Positions 47,363-55,479 of a stretch of DNA of 64,000 nucleotides are shown one piece after another. Made by a program: the position numbers and the translations under genes. Under the pieces are notes generated by a model that was not told the DNA's origin, ran no database searches, and saw only the letters and a list, made by a program, of their open reading frames with translations. Numbering within the stretch: position 1 is the first letter of the stretch; each line of letters starts with the position of its first letter. The stretch is from CAVVWJ01 sp045803245 (GTDB lineage Bacteria > Gemmatimonadota > Gemmatimonadetes > Gemmatimonadales > GWC2-71-9), in NCBI GenBank assembly GCA_045803245.1, contig JBJMPK010000122.1:1-64000 (forward strand). The letters run 5' to 3'.

Positions 47363-48120
47363 GATTCCCGGTAGGCGTTGTGAATCGTATCGATCATCAC
47401 CCACAACATCTCGAGCTTGAACGCCAGTGCGTCGAAGGCGCGGCGTTGGGTCTCCACCGTGGTGCAATGCTGCTGCACCAAACGCAGGCCCTGCCGGCTG
47501 TCGCGCGGCGCCTGGATCAGCCGGGACTTGAAATAGTCGAGAGCCTCGGGCCTGATCCACGAATAATGCGCTGGAAAGGCGGCGATCCGCTTGCGCATGA
47601 GGTCGGGCGCGAAGAGCTCGGTGAGGGACGACGCCACCGCTTCGATCCAGGGCCTGGTTTTGCAGAAGGTCACGTAGGCTTCTGCCGCAAACCGGACTCC
47701 GGGAAGCACGTGCCGCTCGTCCTCCATCTCCTCCCGGGGCACGCCGAGTGCTTCGCCCAGACGGATCCACAATTCGATGCCGCCGGGCGCGCCGTCTGCG
47801 TTTCCGGTGCCGTCGTGATCGATGATCCGCTGGATCCACTCCCGCCGCACCTCCGGATCGGGACAGTTCGAGATGATGGCGGCGTCCTTGCGCGGGATTG
47901 CCCGCTGATAGGCCAACCGGTTCGCCACCCACCCCTGGAGCTGTCTGGGGCTCAGCCGTCCCTCGTGCATAAGCTGATGAAAAGGATGGTTGGCATAATA
48001 CGAGGTGCTGAACGAGCGCAGGCCCTCGGCCAGCGCTTCCGGCCCCAGGGGCCGGTCGAGGACGGGGATCGGCGGCGGGGGCGGAGCGGCGAGCCCGGAA
48101 GCGAACAGTGTGGTAGTCAT
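47359..48120 (-). CDS. pqqC: Pyrroloquinoline-quinone synthase PqqC
   Basis: Cofactorless oxidase of 253 residues that completes PQQ ring closure and oxidation. Helical TENA/PqqC fold with YYANHPFHQLMHEGRLSPRQLQGWVANR, RIIDHDGT and HYSWI. ATG at 48120 is one base after the pqqB stop; the frame upstream is spurious. The N-terminal 25 residues are Pro-rich and variable. Confidence 0.96.
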   Translation of the reverse strand: MTTTLFASGLAAPPPPPIPVLDRPLGPEALAEGLRSFSTSYYANHPFHQLMHEGRLSPRQLQGWVANRLAYQRAIPRKDAAIISNCPDPEVRREWIQRIIDHDGTGNADGAPGGIELWIRLGEALGVPREEMEDERHVLPGVRFAAEAYVTFCKTRPWIEAVASSLTELFAPDLMRKRIAAFPAHYSWIRPEALDYFKSRLIQAPRDSRQGLRLVQQHCTTVETQRRAFDALAFKLEMLWVMIDTIHNAYRES

Positions 48121-48121
48121 C

Positions 48122-49030
48122 TCAAACCATGAAAGACATGCCGTCGGCGCCGACCTGGAGTCCGGCCCGCTCGACCCTGGCACGCTCGGGCGAGTCTTCG
48201 AGCAGCATCGGATTGGTGTTGTTGATGTGGGTGTACACTTTGCGTGGACGGCGCAGACGGGCCAGCTGGAGAAGACTTCCGCCGGCACCCGACACCGGCA
48301 GGTGATCCATATCCCGCGCGCTACGATCGCTGATCCCAAGCACGCGCAGCTCGTTGTCGCTCCAGAACGTGCCATCGAAGAGCAGCAGATCGCTCTCTCC
48401 CAAACGCTCGAGCAGGGAGGGGTCCAAATCGCCGCAGCCGGGAACGAACGCGCAAGATCCGCCGCTGGTCTCGTCGGACAGCATGAGGCCCGCGGTGTGG
48501 CCGACCTCAGCCTCAGGCGCAAAGCGCGGCGGGCCGGCGGGCACCCGGAAAGGCTGGACCGAGATGCCGCTCGGCTCACCGCCTTGGTATCGGAGCTGAA
48601 TCCGTTCTTCCAACGGCATCTCGGTCACGGTGACCGCGGCGAACGCGCGGGTAACCGGAAGCAGCCGCGAGTCGTGCTCCAGGATGGATTGCACGGCTGG
48701 CGTGGAGTACAACTGAAGCTGCCGCGCCTCCCGGAGCAGGACAATTCCCAGAGTGTGATCCAGCTCGGCATCGGTGGTGACCACGCCCTCGACCGGCACG
48801 TGGCGGCATCCGGCCGGCATGATTCCGGGAAGGCAGGCGATCTGGCTGCGAATGTCGGGAGAGGCGTTCAGCAGGAACCAGCGAAGCCCATCGGCACTGA
48901 CCGCGGCGGTGGATTGGCTACGGGAATGCGCCCGGCGCGGATCGGATCGCCCGGCGCGGCACGTGGGGCACCAACAGTTCCACTGCGGGAAGCCCCCTCC
49001 AGCCGCAGTACCGAGTAGCACGACGCGCAT
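48122..49030 (-). CDS. pqqB: PqqB, metallo-beta-lactamase-fold PQQ synthesis protein
   Basis: Protein of 302 residues, iron-dependent hydroxylase of the PQQ pathway. Signatures: LLGTAAGGGFPQWNCWCPTC, TTDAELDHTLG, YTHINNTNPML and DGMSF. The CxCxxC near the N-terminus binds zinc. It is preceded by pqqA and a hairpin. Confidence 0.95.
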   Translation of the reverse strand: MRVVLLGTAAGGGFPQWNCWCPTCRAGRSDPRRAHSRSQSTAAVSADGLRWFLLNASPDIRSQIACLPGIMPAGCRHVPVEGVVTTDAELDHTLGIVLLREARQLQLYSTPAVQSILEHDSRLLPVTRAFAAVTVTEMPLEERIQLRYQGGEPSGISVQPFRVPAGPPRFAPEAEVGHTAGLMLSDETSGGSCAFVPGCGDLDPSLLERLGESDLLLFDGTFWSDNELRVLGISDRSARDMDHLPVSGAGGSLLQLARLRRPRKVYTHINNTNPMLLEDSPERARVERAGLQVGADGMSFMV

Positions 49031-49042
49031 GTTGAATAGCCG

Positions 49043-49066
49043 AAGGGCCCGCTTTCACGGGCCCTT
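49043..49066 (-). promoter_or_regulatory. Hairpin between pqqA and pqqB
   Basis: A perfect 9-bp stem, AAGGGCCCG (49043-49051) with CGGGCCCTT (49058-49066), has a six-base loop. It is followed by no T-run in the pqq direction, so it may attenuate or stabilise the pqqA transcript, which is usually more abundant than the rest of the operon. Confidence 0.7.
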
Positions 49067-49080
49067 GAACTCAGCTCCAG

Positions 49081-49155
49081 TTAGAGCGTCGCGACGTAGG
49101 CAGTGACTTCCATCGTGACGGCCACGACTTCAGCTTCGGGCTTGGTCCAGGACAT
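49081..49155 (-). CDS. pqqA: PQQ precursor peptide PqqA
   Basis: Peptide of 24 residues starting MSWTKPEAE and containing MEVTAYVATL. The Glu and Tyr of the Glu-Val-Thr-x-Tyr motif (Glu16, Tyr19 or neighbouring register) are the residues fused to PQQ. WTKP at the start is typical of PqqA. GGAG lies about eight bases before the ATG. It is the first gene of pqqABCDE. Confidence 0.92.
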   Translation of the reverse strand: MSWTKPEAEVVAVTMEVTAYVATL

Positions 49156-49249
49156 GATGTACGCTCCAGTTCAGTGTAAGATCTGCGAGTGCTCCTGGGT
49201 CATTTAACCCAGCCGGGCCGTCGCGTCGACCCGATGACACCGCTCGTAA

Positions 49250-49265
49250 AGCATCCGACGTGCCA
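49250..49265 (-). promoter_or_regulatory. Sigma-54 (-24/-12) promoter candidate for pqqABCDE
   Basis: The minus strand reads TGGCACGTCGGATGCT. Against the consensus TGGCAC-N5-TTGCT it has one mismatch, and GG and GC are separated by exactly ten bases. Transcription would begin about 85 bases before the pqqA ATG. An NtrC-type activator gene ends 127 bases upstream. GTGCC-GCG-TGGCAC overlaps the -24 element as a small palindrome. Confidence 0.65.
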
Positions 49266-49392
49266 CGCGGCACCTCAGTACCAGCACAGAGCCCAAACAT
49301 TTGAACACTATGTCTTTGGAGACCAGCGCCGAGCCACAGCCCCTATTTTGAGAACCGGCCGGGACTGGGGCATCCCACCGAACTGGGTGTTC

Positions 49393-50811
49393 TCACCCAC
49401 TCTGGATTCCGAACTTCTTCAACCGGTAGCGCAGGGTGTCACGGGTAATGCCCAGGCGCTGTGCGGCCTTGGTCTGATTTCCGCCGGCTTCTCTCATGGC
49501 GCGCTCGATCAGCGTGCGCTCCCACAGGGTAAGGTCTCCGTCCCGAGGCAGCTCGGGTGCGGCAGGCCCCTCGGTGGTCCGCACAGCATTCGTGGGCATA
49601 GATGTCTCATCGCGGCCATCCGCCTCCGGGCGCACCGGGGTGGCGAGCGAAAGGTGCTCGACCTTGAGCGTCGAATCGCGGCTCCAAAGCACCGCCCGCT
49701 CGATGACGTGGCTCAGCTCCCTGACGTTGCCGGGCCAGGGATATGCCAGCAGCACCTCGCGGGCAGGTCCATCGATCCGCCGGACGTCTTTGCCATACTT
49801 GGCGCTGAAGCGCCGGAGATAGTGGTCGGCCAGGAGAAGTGCATCCTCTCCTCGTTCCCGCAGCGGCGGCAAGTGAAGCAGGATGACGGCCAGCCGAAAG
49901 TACAGGTCGTTGCGGAAGCGACCCTGTTGAACCTCGCGATCCAGGTCGCGGTTCGTGGCAGCTAGAATTCGCACGTCGATCTTCCGATCCCGGATCCCCC
50001 CTACCCGGCGGACAGTCCGCTCCTCGATCGCCCGGAGCAGCTTCCCCTGAAGCGACTGCTCCAGGTCTCCCACCTCGTCCAGGAACAGAAATCCGGCTTC
50101 CGCGGCTTCGAATAAGCCGAGCTTCGACTCCTTAGCATCGGTGAACGCGCCTCGCTCGTATCCGAACAGCTCCGCTTCCATGAGATTGGCCGGCAACGCG
50201 GTGCAGTTCACGTCGATAAACGGTTTATCCGCGCGCCGGCCGGAGCCGTGGAGCGTGCGGGCGACCAATCCCTTTCCGGTACCAGTCTCACCAGTGATGA
50301 GGACCGGCGGCATTTCGTCCAGGGCGGCCACCTGGCGAACCTGTTCCATGACGGCGCGCAGTGCCGGTGAGCTGCCCAGTATCCCCGCGAACGGTATCTC
50401 ACTGGCGGCCTTCCGGCGGTAGTAGGAGAGCTCCTGCTTCATGAGTGCGGTCTGGCGGGCCCGGTCCGCCAATAGCTTGAGCTCCTCCAAATCGACCGGC
50501 TTCTTCATGTAGTCGAACGCGCCGAGCTTGACCGCCTCGACCGCGCCCTCGATGGTCCCGTAGGCGGTCATGATGATCACCGGAATGGCGGCATCGAACT
50601 CCCGAATGCGCCGCAGGAGGTCGATACCGCTCATGCCGGGCAGGCGCACGTCGGCGAACACCACGTCGGGCCGGAGCCGGGGAAGCATCTCGATCGCTTG
50701 CTCCGCGTCAGCGGCGACCTCGGCCTCGTATCCGGCTTCACTCAGGAAGGCCTTGACCGCACGAGCCAGGGTACGCTCGTCATCGACGATGAGAACCGTG
50801 GATCCGCTCAT
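49393..50811 (-). CDS. NtrC-type sigma-54 response regulator
   Basis: Protein of 472 residues: receiver with phospho-acceptor Asp54 (FADVRLPG) and Lys103 or 104, AAA+ domain with Walker A GETGTGKG (about 174-181), Walker B FLFLDEVGDL (241-250), and a Fis-type helix-turn-helix at the C-terminus (GGNQTKAAQRLGITRDTLRYRLKKFG). The sigma-54 contact loop is GAFTDA (221-226), a variant of GAFTGA seen in part of the family. It overlaps the kinase gene by ATGA and is followed downstream by pqqA. Confidence 0.95.
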   Translation of the reverse strand: MSGSTVLIVDDERTLARAVKAFLSEAGYEAEVAADAEQAIEMLPRLRPDVVFADVRLPGMSGIDLLRRIREFDAAIPVIIMTAYGTIEGAVEAVKLGAFDYMKKPVDLEELKLLADRARQTALMKQELSYYRRKAASEIPFAGILGSSPALRAVMEQVRQVAALDEMPPVLITGETGTGKGLVARTLHGSGRRADKPFIDVNCTALPANLMEAELFGYERGAFTDAKESKLGLFEAAEAGFLFLDEVGDLEQSLQGKLLRAIEERTVRRVGGIRDRKIDVRILAATNRDLDREVQQGRFRNDLYFRLAVILLHLPPLRERGEDALLLADHYLRRFSAKYGKDVRRIDGPAREVLLAYPWPGNVRELSHVIERAVLWSRDSTLKVEHLSLATPVRPEADGRDETSMPTNAVRTTEGPAAPELPRDGDLTLWERTLIERAMREAGGNQTKAAQRLGITRDTLRYRLKKFGIQSG

Positions 50812-52277
50812 ATCGGGACGGCTGCCTCGGACCGCGCGGCCCGCAGCCGCAATCGAACGGTGGTTCCTCCCGGCCGGCTCACGATCTCGAGCCGTCCGCC
50901 GTTTTGCTCCACGTAGCGCTTGGCGATGGCGAGTCCCAGGCCGGTGCCCTCCTGCCTGGTGGTGAAGAACGGCTCACACACCGACGGGAGCACCTGCTCA
51001 GGAATGCCGGGACCGGTATCGGCGATCTCGATGACCACCTGGGTAGAACCATCGGCATCTCCATCGCGCGAAGCAGCGATACGAAGCCGCCCTCCATCCG
51101 GCATGGCGTCGAGCGCGTTGGAGACTACCTCGACCAGCGCTTGTTCCAGCTGCATCGGGTCAACCCGCACGTCCGGAAGGCCGGGGGAGAGATCGAGCTG
51201 GAGCTCCACCCGCCGGTCCCGAATCAGCTGCGAAAAGGCGGGCAGCAGGCTCTCGACCAGACGCGGGACGCTCTCCTGGAGTGGGTGGAACGGGGCGGGA
51301 CGGGAGAAGCTCAGCAGGTGACTGATCCGGCGGTCCAGACGATCGACCTCTTCGATAATGGCATCGAGATGCTCGGATGAGGATGGAGACTCAGGGTGAC
51401 GGCGGACCAGTTGAGCCGCCGCTCGAAGGCTCGCCAGCGGGTTTCGGAGTCCGTGGGCCACCGCGGCCGCCATCTCGCCGATGGAGGCCAGCTTTTCCGA
51501 TTGCACCAGTTGGGCTCGGGATTGGCGGAGATTCTCGGTCATCCGGCCGAACGCGCCCGCGAGCTCGCCGATCTCATCTTTGGATTGCGGGGTAATGGGG
51601 TGATCCAGCTGGCCGGCGCCCACCACCGCCATGGCGCCGGTGAGCTGGTTGAGCGGGCGGGCCAGACTGCGTGAGATCAGCCAGGAGCCGATGAGACCGC
51701 CGGCGAGTGACAGTATCAGAATGGCGAGCAGCACCCGTTCCTGGGAGGCGAGAATCTCCTCCAACCGGGCGTACGCGCCCCGGACGCTCGACTCCCGGGC
51801 CCGCCGGTAAATCTCCCGATTCATCTGCGTCAGCGCCGGCAGCAGGCGGCCTTTGAGCTCCCGCTGGGCGGCCGAATAGGCCTGCTGATGGTGGCCGGTG
51901 TCGAAGAGACGAAAGACGCTATCCGCGGCCGCCTGGATCTGCTGCTGAATGCCACGCACGCCGTCGGCGAGACCCATCTCCTCGGGGCGAAGCTCCGCCG
52001 TCCACCGTCGCTGCCAGTAGTCGACCACCTCGCCGTTTAGCCGAAATTCCTTCTTTGCGGTGGGATCCATCCCGGTGAGATAGCGCCAGATGACCTCACT
52101 CTGATCGAACATCGCCGTTTCCAGCTCGGCGTAGGTCCGAGTCCGCGCCATACTCTGTCCCAGCGCCTGCAGCGCCCGGCGCTCGAGCAGGTTACTCCGG
52201 ATCGCCTCCGCCCCAATCAGGAGCGCGGGGAGGACCATGAGCGAAAAGCCAAGCAGCAGTTTGCGTTGGAAGGTCAC
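50808..52277 (-). CDS. Sensor histidine kinase partner of the sigma-54 regulator
   Basis: Membrane kinase of 489 residues. An N-terminal helix, an external helical sensor region (about 30-180), a second helix (about 182-200), HAMP (about 201-255), HisKA with His275 (VAHGLRNPL) and HATPase with N, G1 and G2 boxes (VVSNALDAMPDGG, IADTGPGIP, GTGLGLAI). The ligand is unknown. Translationally coupled to the response regulator gene. Confidence 0.94.
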   Translation of the reverse strand: MTFQRKLLLGFSLMVLPALLIGAEAIRSNLLERRALQALGQSMARTRTYAELETAMFDQSEVIWRYLTGMDPTAKKEFRLNGEVVDYWQRRWTAELRPEEMGLADGVRGIQQQIQAAADSVFRLFDTGHHQQAYSAAQRELKGRLLPALTQMNREIYRRARESSVRGAYARLEEILASQERVLLAILILSLAGGLIGSWLISRSLARPLNQLTGAMAVVGAGQLDHPITPQSKDEIGELAGAFGRMTENLRQSRAQLVQSEKLASIGEMAAAVAHGLRNPLASLRAAAQLVRRHPESPSSSEHLDAIIEEVDRLDRRISHLLSFSRPAPFHPLQESVPRLVESLLPAFSQLIRDRRVELQLDLSPGLPDVRVDPMQLEQALVEVVSNALDAMPDGGRLRIAASRDGDADGSTQVVIEIADTGPGIPEQVLPSVCEPFFTTRQEGTGLGLAIAKRYVEQNGGRLEIVSRPGGTTVRLRLRAARSEAAVPI

Positions 52278-52344
52278 GTCTCAAAGCTAACCGATACAAC
52301 GAGGGCCGGTCAGACGCCCTACTTTCCCTCCCACCCCATTTAAA

Positions 52345-52364
52345 CACGGATGACCACGGATGGG
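52345..52364 (+). repeat. Left arm of inverted repeat around GxxExxY gene
   Basis: CACGGATGACCACGGATGGG. Its reverse complement matches 52823-52842 at 19 of 20 bases. It is itself built from CACGGATG units and runs into the gene start. Confidence 0.7.
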
Positions 52365-52809
52365 AACGGATGAGCACGGATTAAAACACAGCGCCATAAC
52401 TTCCCAGGTGATCAGGGCCTTTTTTCAGGTCTACAATGAACTGGGCGCTGGATTTCTCGAATCGGTATACGTCGAGGCGCTCGATCTGGCACTGTCTGAA
52501 GCGGGACTTTCAACTCAGCGGGAGGTACCGCTGGCGGTCACTTTCCGAGGTCATGTCGTCGGGAGATTCAGGGCGGATCTCGTGGTCGAAAGAAACGTTT
52601 TAGTGGAAGCCAAGGCCTGCCCCAGGCTGCATCCGAGCCATGAAGCACAGGTTTTGAACTATCTGCGTGCCACGGTTCTCGAGGGTTGGCCTGGCTCTGA
52701 ACTTTGGGCCGCGGCCTCAGTTCAAACGCCTTCTATTCGACAACGTATTAAAAAAACACCCTCCAAAGCCTTCGCTTTGGACGTGCTCGGGGGGCTAGCG
52801 TTGGACTAG
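52360..52809 (+). pseudogene. GxxExxY-family gene with frameshift
   Basis: The family signature is clear in the first 107 codons (GAGFLESVYVEALDLAL, TFRGHVVGRFRADLVVE, VLVEAKAC, HEAQVLNYLRATVLEG). Beyond codon 107 the frame is wrong: at 52681-52686 one extra G shifts GAG-GTT-GGC to GAG-GGT-TGG, and the expected C-terminus (VGLALNFGPRPQFKRLLFDN) is read in the +1 frame, ending at 52798. Either a real inactivating frameshift or a sequence error. The predicted fold is nuclease-like in this family, but function is unknown. AT-richer than its neighbours. Confidence 0.85.
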
Positions 52810-52822
52810 GAACGATCTGTTG

Positions 52823-52842
52823 CCCATCCGTGTTCATCCGTG
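52823..52842 (-). repeat. Right arm of inverted repeat around GxxExxY gene
   Basis: CCCATCCGTGTTCATCCGTG, the reverse complement of the left arm at 52345 with one mismatch. It ends ten bases from the stop of the HlyD-type gene. Confidence 0.7.
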
Positions 52843-52852
52843 GCTTCCTAGT

Positions 52853-53989
52853 TCATTTAACGGCGGCCGAGCTCGTCGGGTTGGACTGACGGCTTCCTGC
52901 CGTTGCTATGTCGACGTCGACCGACATACCCGGTCGGAGAGGATGCGTCTGATCGCTCGACCGGTCTACCGCGATCTTGACGGGGATTCGCTGCACCACC
53001 TTAGTGAAATTCCCGGTGGCGTTGTCCGGCGGCAGCAGCGAGAAGCGGGCGCCCGTTGCCGGACTGAGACTTTCCACCCGGCCGCGGAACTTGCGCCCGG
53101 GATATGCATCCACCGTGAACTCGACCGGATCTCCCACCCGGATGTTGGCGAGTTGGGTTTCCTTCAGGTTGGCCGTCACCCAGACATCGCTGTCCGGCAC
53201 GATCGACATCAGGCTCTGGCCTGGCTGGACCAAGGCACCGGTTTCCGCGTTGCGCTTAGCAATGACCCCGTTCGTCGGTGCCGTAAGGCGAGCATAGCTG
53301 AGCTGGAGCCGGGCGTTGTCCACCGCGGCTTGGGCCGCCGCCAGCCTCGCATCCGCGCTCCGGAGCGCCGCACCCGAGGCGGAGACCTGGCTGCCGGCTG
53401 CGACCGCCTGCTTGCGGGCGGACTCGAGGTTCGCAGCCGCGGCATCGAAGGCCGCTTGCGCGGCATCGAGCTGCTGAGCCGAAATGATCTTTTGTGCGGC
53501 CAGCGACCGGTAACGCTCGAGGTCCGCGGCCGCCTTCTTGTAGGCCGATTCCGCCGCCGTTACCGAGGCCGCCACCGATCCAGCCTGGGCCCGAGTGGCC
53601 TGCAGCTGGGCCTCGGCCTGCCCCGCACGGCCCCGGGTACCCACGGCGGCCTCGGCATCTCGCAGCTCTGCTTCCGCCTGCTCGAGCTTTACCCGGAGAT
53701 CGCGGTCATCGAGCACGACCAGCGTATCACCCATCCTCACGTGCTGATTGTCATCCACCATCACCCGGTCGATGAATGCCGAGATCCGGGGGGCGATGTT
53801 GGTGATGTGGCCATCCACCTGGGCGTTGTCGGTGGAGACGTGGTGCCGGGAATAGAGGTACCGGCTTATGGCCCAGCCTCCCAGGGCGATCACGAGTATC
53901 CCCAGAATCAGCAGCGGAAGCCGCCGCTTTCTCGCGCCGCCAGCCGGGGGAGTTGGCGCGGAGGGTTCCTGTTCGGGCTCGGTGGCCAT
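52853..53989 (-). CDS. HlyD/EmrA-type membrane fusion protein
   Basis: Periplasmic adaptor of 378 residues: cytoplasmic tail, one membrane helix (LLILGILVIALGGWAI), first beta-barrel/lipoyl region (VSTDNAQVDGHITNIAP), long coiled-coil (about 90-210, Ala/Gln-rich), lipoyl return (LTAPTNGVIAKRNAETG) and a beta domain. It would link an inner-membrane pump to TolC. The EmrB-type permease gene expected after it is missing; the GxxExxY cassette follows. Start ATG at 53989; 18 upstream in-frame residues overlap the TolC region. Confidence 0.9.
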   Translation of the reverse strand: MATEPEQEPSAPTPPAGGARKRRLPLLILGILVIALGGWAISRYLYSRHHVSTDNAQVDGHITNIAPRISAFIDRVMVDDNQHVRMGDTLVVLDDRDLRVKLEQAEAELRDAEAAVGTRGRAGQAEAQLQATRAQAGSVAASVTAAESAYKKAAADLERYRSLAAQKIISAQQLDAAQAAFDAAAANLESARKQAVAAGSQVSASGAALRSADARLAAAQAAVDNARLQLSYARLTAPTNGVIAKRNAETGALVQPGQSLMSIVPDSDVWVTANLKETQLANIRVGDPVEFTVDAYPGRKFRGRVESLSPATGARFSLLPPDNATGNFTKVVQRIPVKIAVDRSSDQTHPLRPGMSVDVDIATAGSRQSNPTSSAAVK

Positions 53990-54020
53990 GGTCGATTCTC
54001 TCGTGAGGTCGGGGGTGATG

Positions 54021-55325
54021 CTACCGGAGCTGATCGATGACACCGAGTGCGCGGTAGGCGCTCACGCGGGCGGTGCCATAATTCACCCTCGCCTGGATCA
54101 GCGCGTCCCGCGCGGCGATCACCGAGCTCTGGGCATTGGTCGTTTCCACGCTACCGGCGACTCCCGCCCGGAAGCGTTCCTGGGCTTCGGACAGCTCGAG
54201 CTCCGCCAACCGCATCCGGTCGGCGGCAATCGCGACCTGCTGTTCCGCCGAGGAGAGGTCCAGAACCGTCTGACGAGCCTCGGTCTCCACCTGGTTGGCG
54301 AGGTCTCGCTCGCGGATCTCCTGGATTTCGAGCCTGGCACTTTGCTCGCTCGACCGGCTTTGCCGGCGAAACCCGTCCAGAATCGGCACATTGAGAAGGA
54401 GCTGGAGGTTATAGGTACCGGCGATGTCGCTGGTACGGCGACCACTCTCGATGTATGCGCCGTTGACCGAAAGGTTGGGCAGGTTCTCGTATCGAATCGC
54501 GCGAAGGCTCCGGCGTGCCGCCTCGGTTCGGGCTCGCTCGGCCGCCAGCTCGGCTCGGTGCTCGCGAGCAAAGTGGGCCGCTTCGTCGGGGTGCCGGGGA
54601 ATGTCCAGGGGAGCCAATCCGAGCGAATCCGCCAGCTGAAGGTGGGTACCGGACGGAAGATCGAGCGCGCGAGCCAGATCCAGTCCGGCCCGGCCGGCGG
54701 TATTGCGCGAGAGCTCCAGCTGGGTCCTGACCGACGCGAAGCTCACCTCGCTGCGGGTCGCGTCGATGGCGGGATTCACGCCGGCCCTTACCAGTTGGCG
54801 AGCCTGGTTCAGCAGATCAGCGGCAACCACACTATCCGCCGTTCGGGCTCGAACCGTTGCCTCGGCGCTCAATACCCGGAGATAGGCCAGGCCGGCCGCA
54901 GCACCAGAGATCTCGCCCACCGCTTGAGCGTCGAGGCCGGCCGCTATCGCGGTGTCCCGGCCGGCTCGAAGCCGGGCGATGGCGCTGGCATCGAACACCG
55001 TCTGCGAGGCCCGGATCTGCAGGTGGTACAGCGTGAACGGATCGGTGATGCCGGTTGCTATCGGAATCCCGAATTCGTCCAGGTTGAGCGTCTGCCGGGT
55101 AAGCGTGGCTTGGCCACTGATGTTGGGCAGAAGATCGGCCCGGCGCTCCGCGGTGCGGGCGTTGGCGGCCCGCAGGTTCAGGCGGGCGATCGCTGCTTCC
55201 ACGCCATGCTGCCGGCCCTGGCTGATCGCGTCGAGCAGGGTGATGGGGCGGGAGGGGGTCGCCGGCTGTTGGCCCATGGCGGGGTTCGCCAGGAGGAAGA
55301 GCAACGCGGCGATGGTGAAACGCAT
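54021..55325 (-). CDS. TolC-family outer-membrane efflux protein
   Basis: Protein of 434 residues with signal peptide MRFTIAALLFLLANPAMG and the two-fold helical repeat of TolC (ITLLDAISQGRQHGVEAAIARLNLRAANA, later QLELSRNTAGRAGLDLARAL and ARDALIQARVNYGTARVSAYRALG). It forms the channel for drugs or metabolites with the EmrA-type protein encoded 31 bases downstream. The frame upstream of the ATG at 55325 lacks a signal and is rejected. Confidence 0.9.
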   Translation of the reverse strand: MRFTIAALLFLLANPAMGQQPATPSRPITLLDAISQGRQHGVEAAIARLNLRAANARTAERRADLLPNISGQATLTRQTLNLDEFGIPIATGITDPFTLYHLQIRASQTVFDASAIARLRAGRDTAIAAGLDAQAVGEISGAAAGLAYLRVLSAEATVRARTADSVVAADLLNQARQLVRAGVNPAIDATRSEVSFASVRTQLELSRNTAGRAGLDLARALDLPSGTHLQLADSLGLAPLDIPRHPDEAAHFAREHRAELAAERARTEAARRSLRAIRYENLPNLSVNGAYIESGRRTSDIAGTYNLQLLLNVPILDGFRRQSRSSEQSARLEIQEIRERDLANQVETEARQTVLDLSSAEQQVAIAADRMRLAELELSEAQERFRAGVAGSVETTNAQSSVIAARDALIQARVNYGTARVSAYRALGVIDQLR

Positions 55326-55479
55326 ACGACGAAACCTCACTACGAGAGTTGGTCCGACCGACAGCCGCTGCCCTCCGGCAAGCCGCCCTATGACATACAA
55401 TGTAAATGGCGCCCATTCTCTTGCTCCGCTCACCGCAATTTCATAGTTTGTCGGTAACCAGTCGCGGGAGGCCCTGCCG

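Noticed and set aside
47363..47932. N-terminal extension of pqqD
   Set aside because: Overlaps pqqC; PqqD family length fits the GTG at 47362.
53868..55457. 529-residue plus-strand frame opposite tolC-type gene
   Set aside because: Shadow; TolC repeats and signal peptide are on the minus strand.
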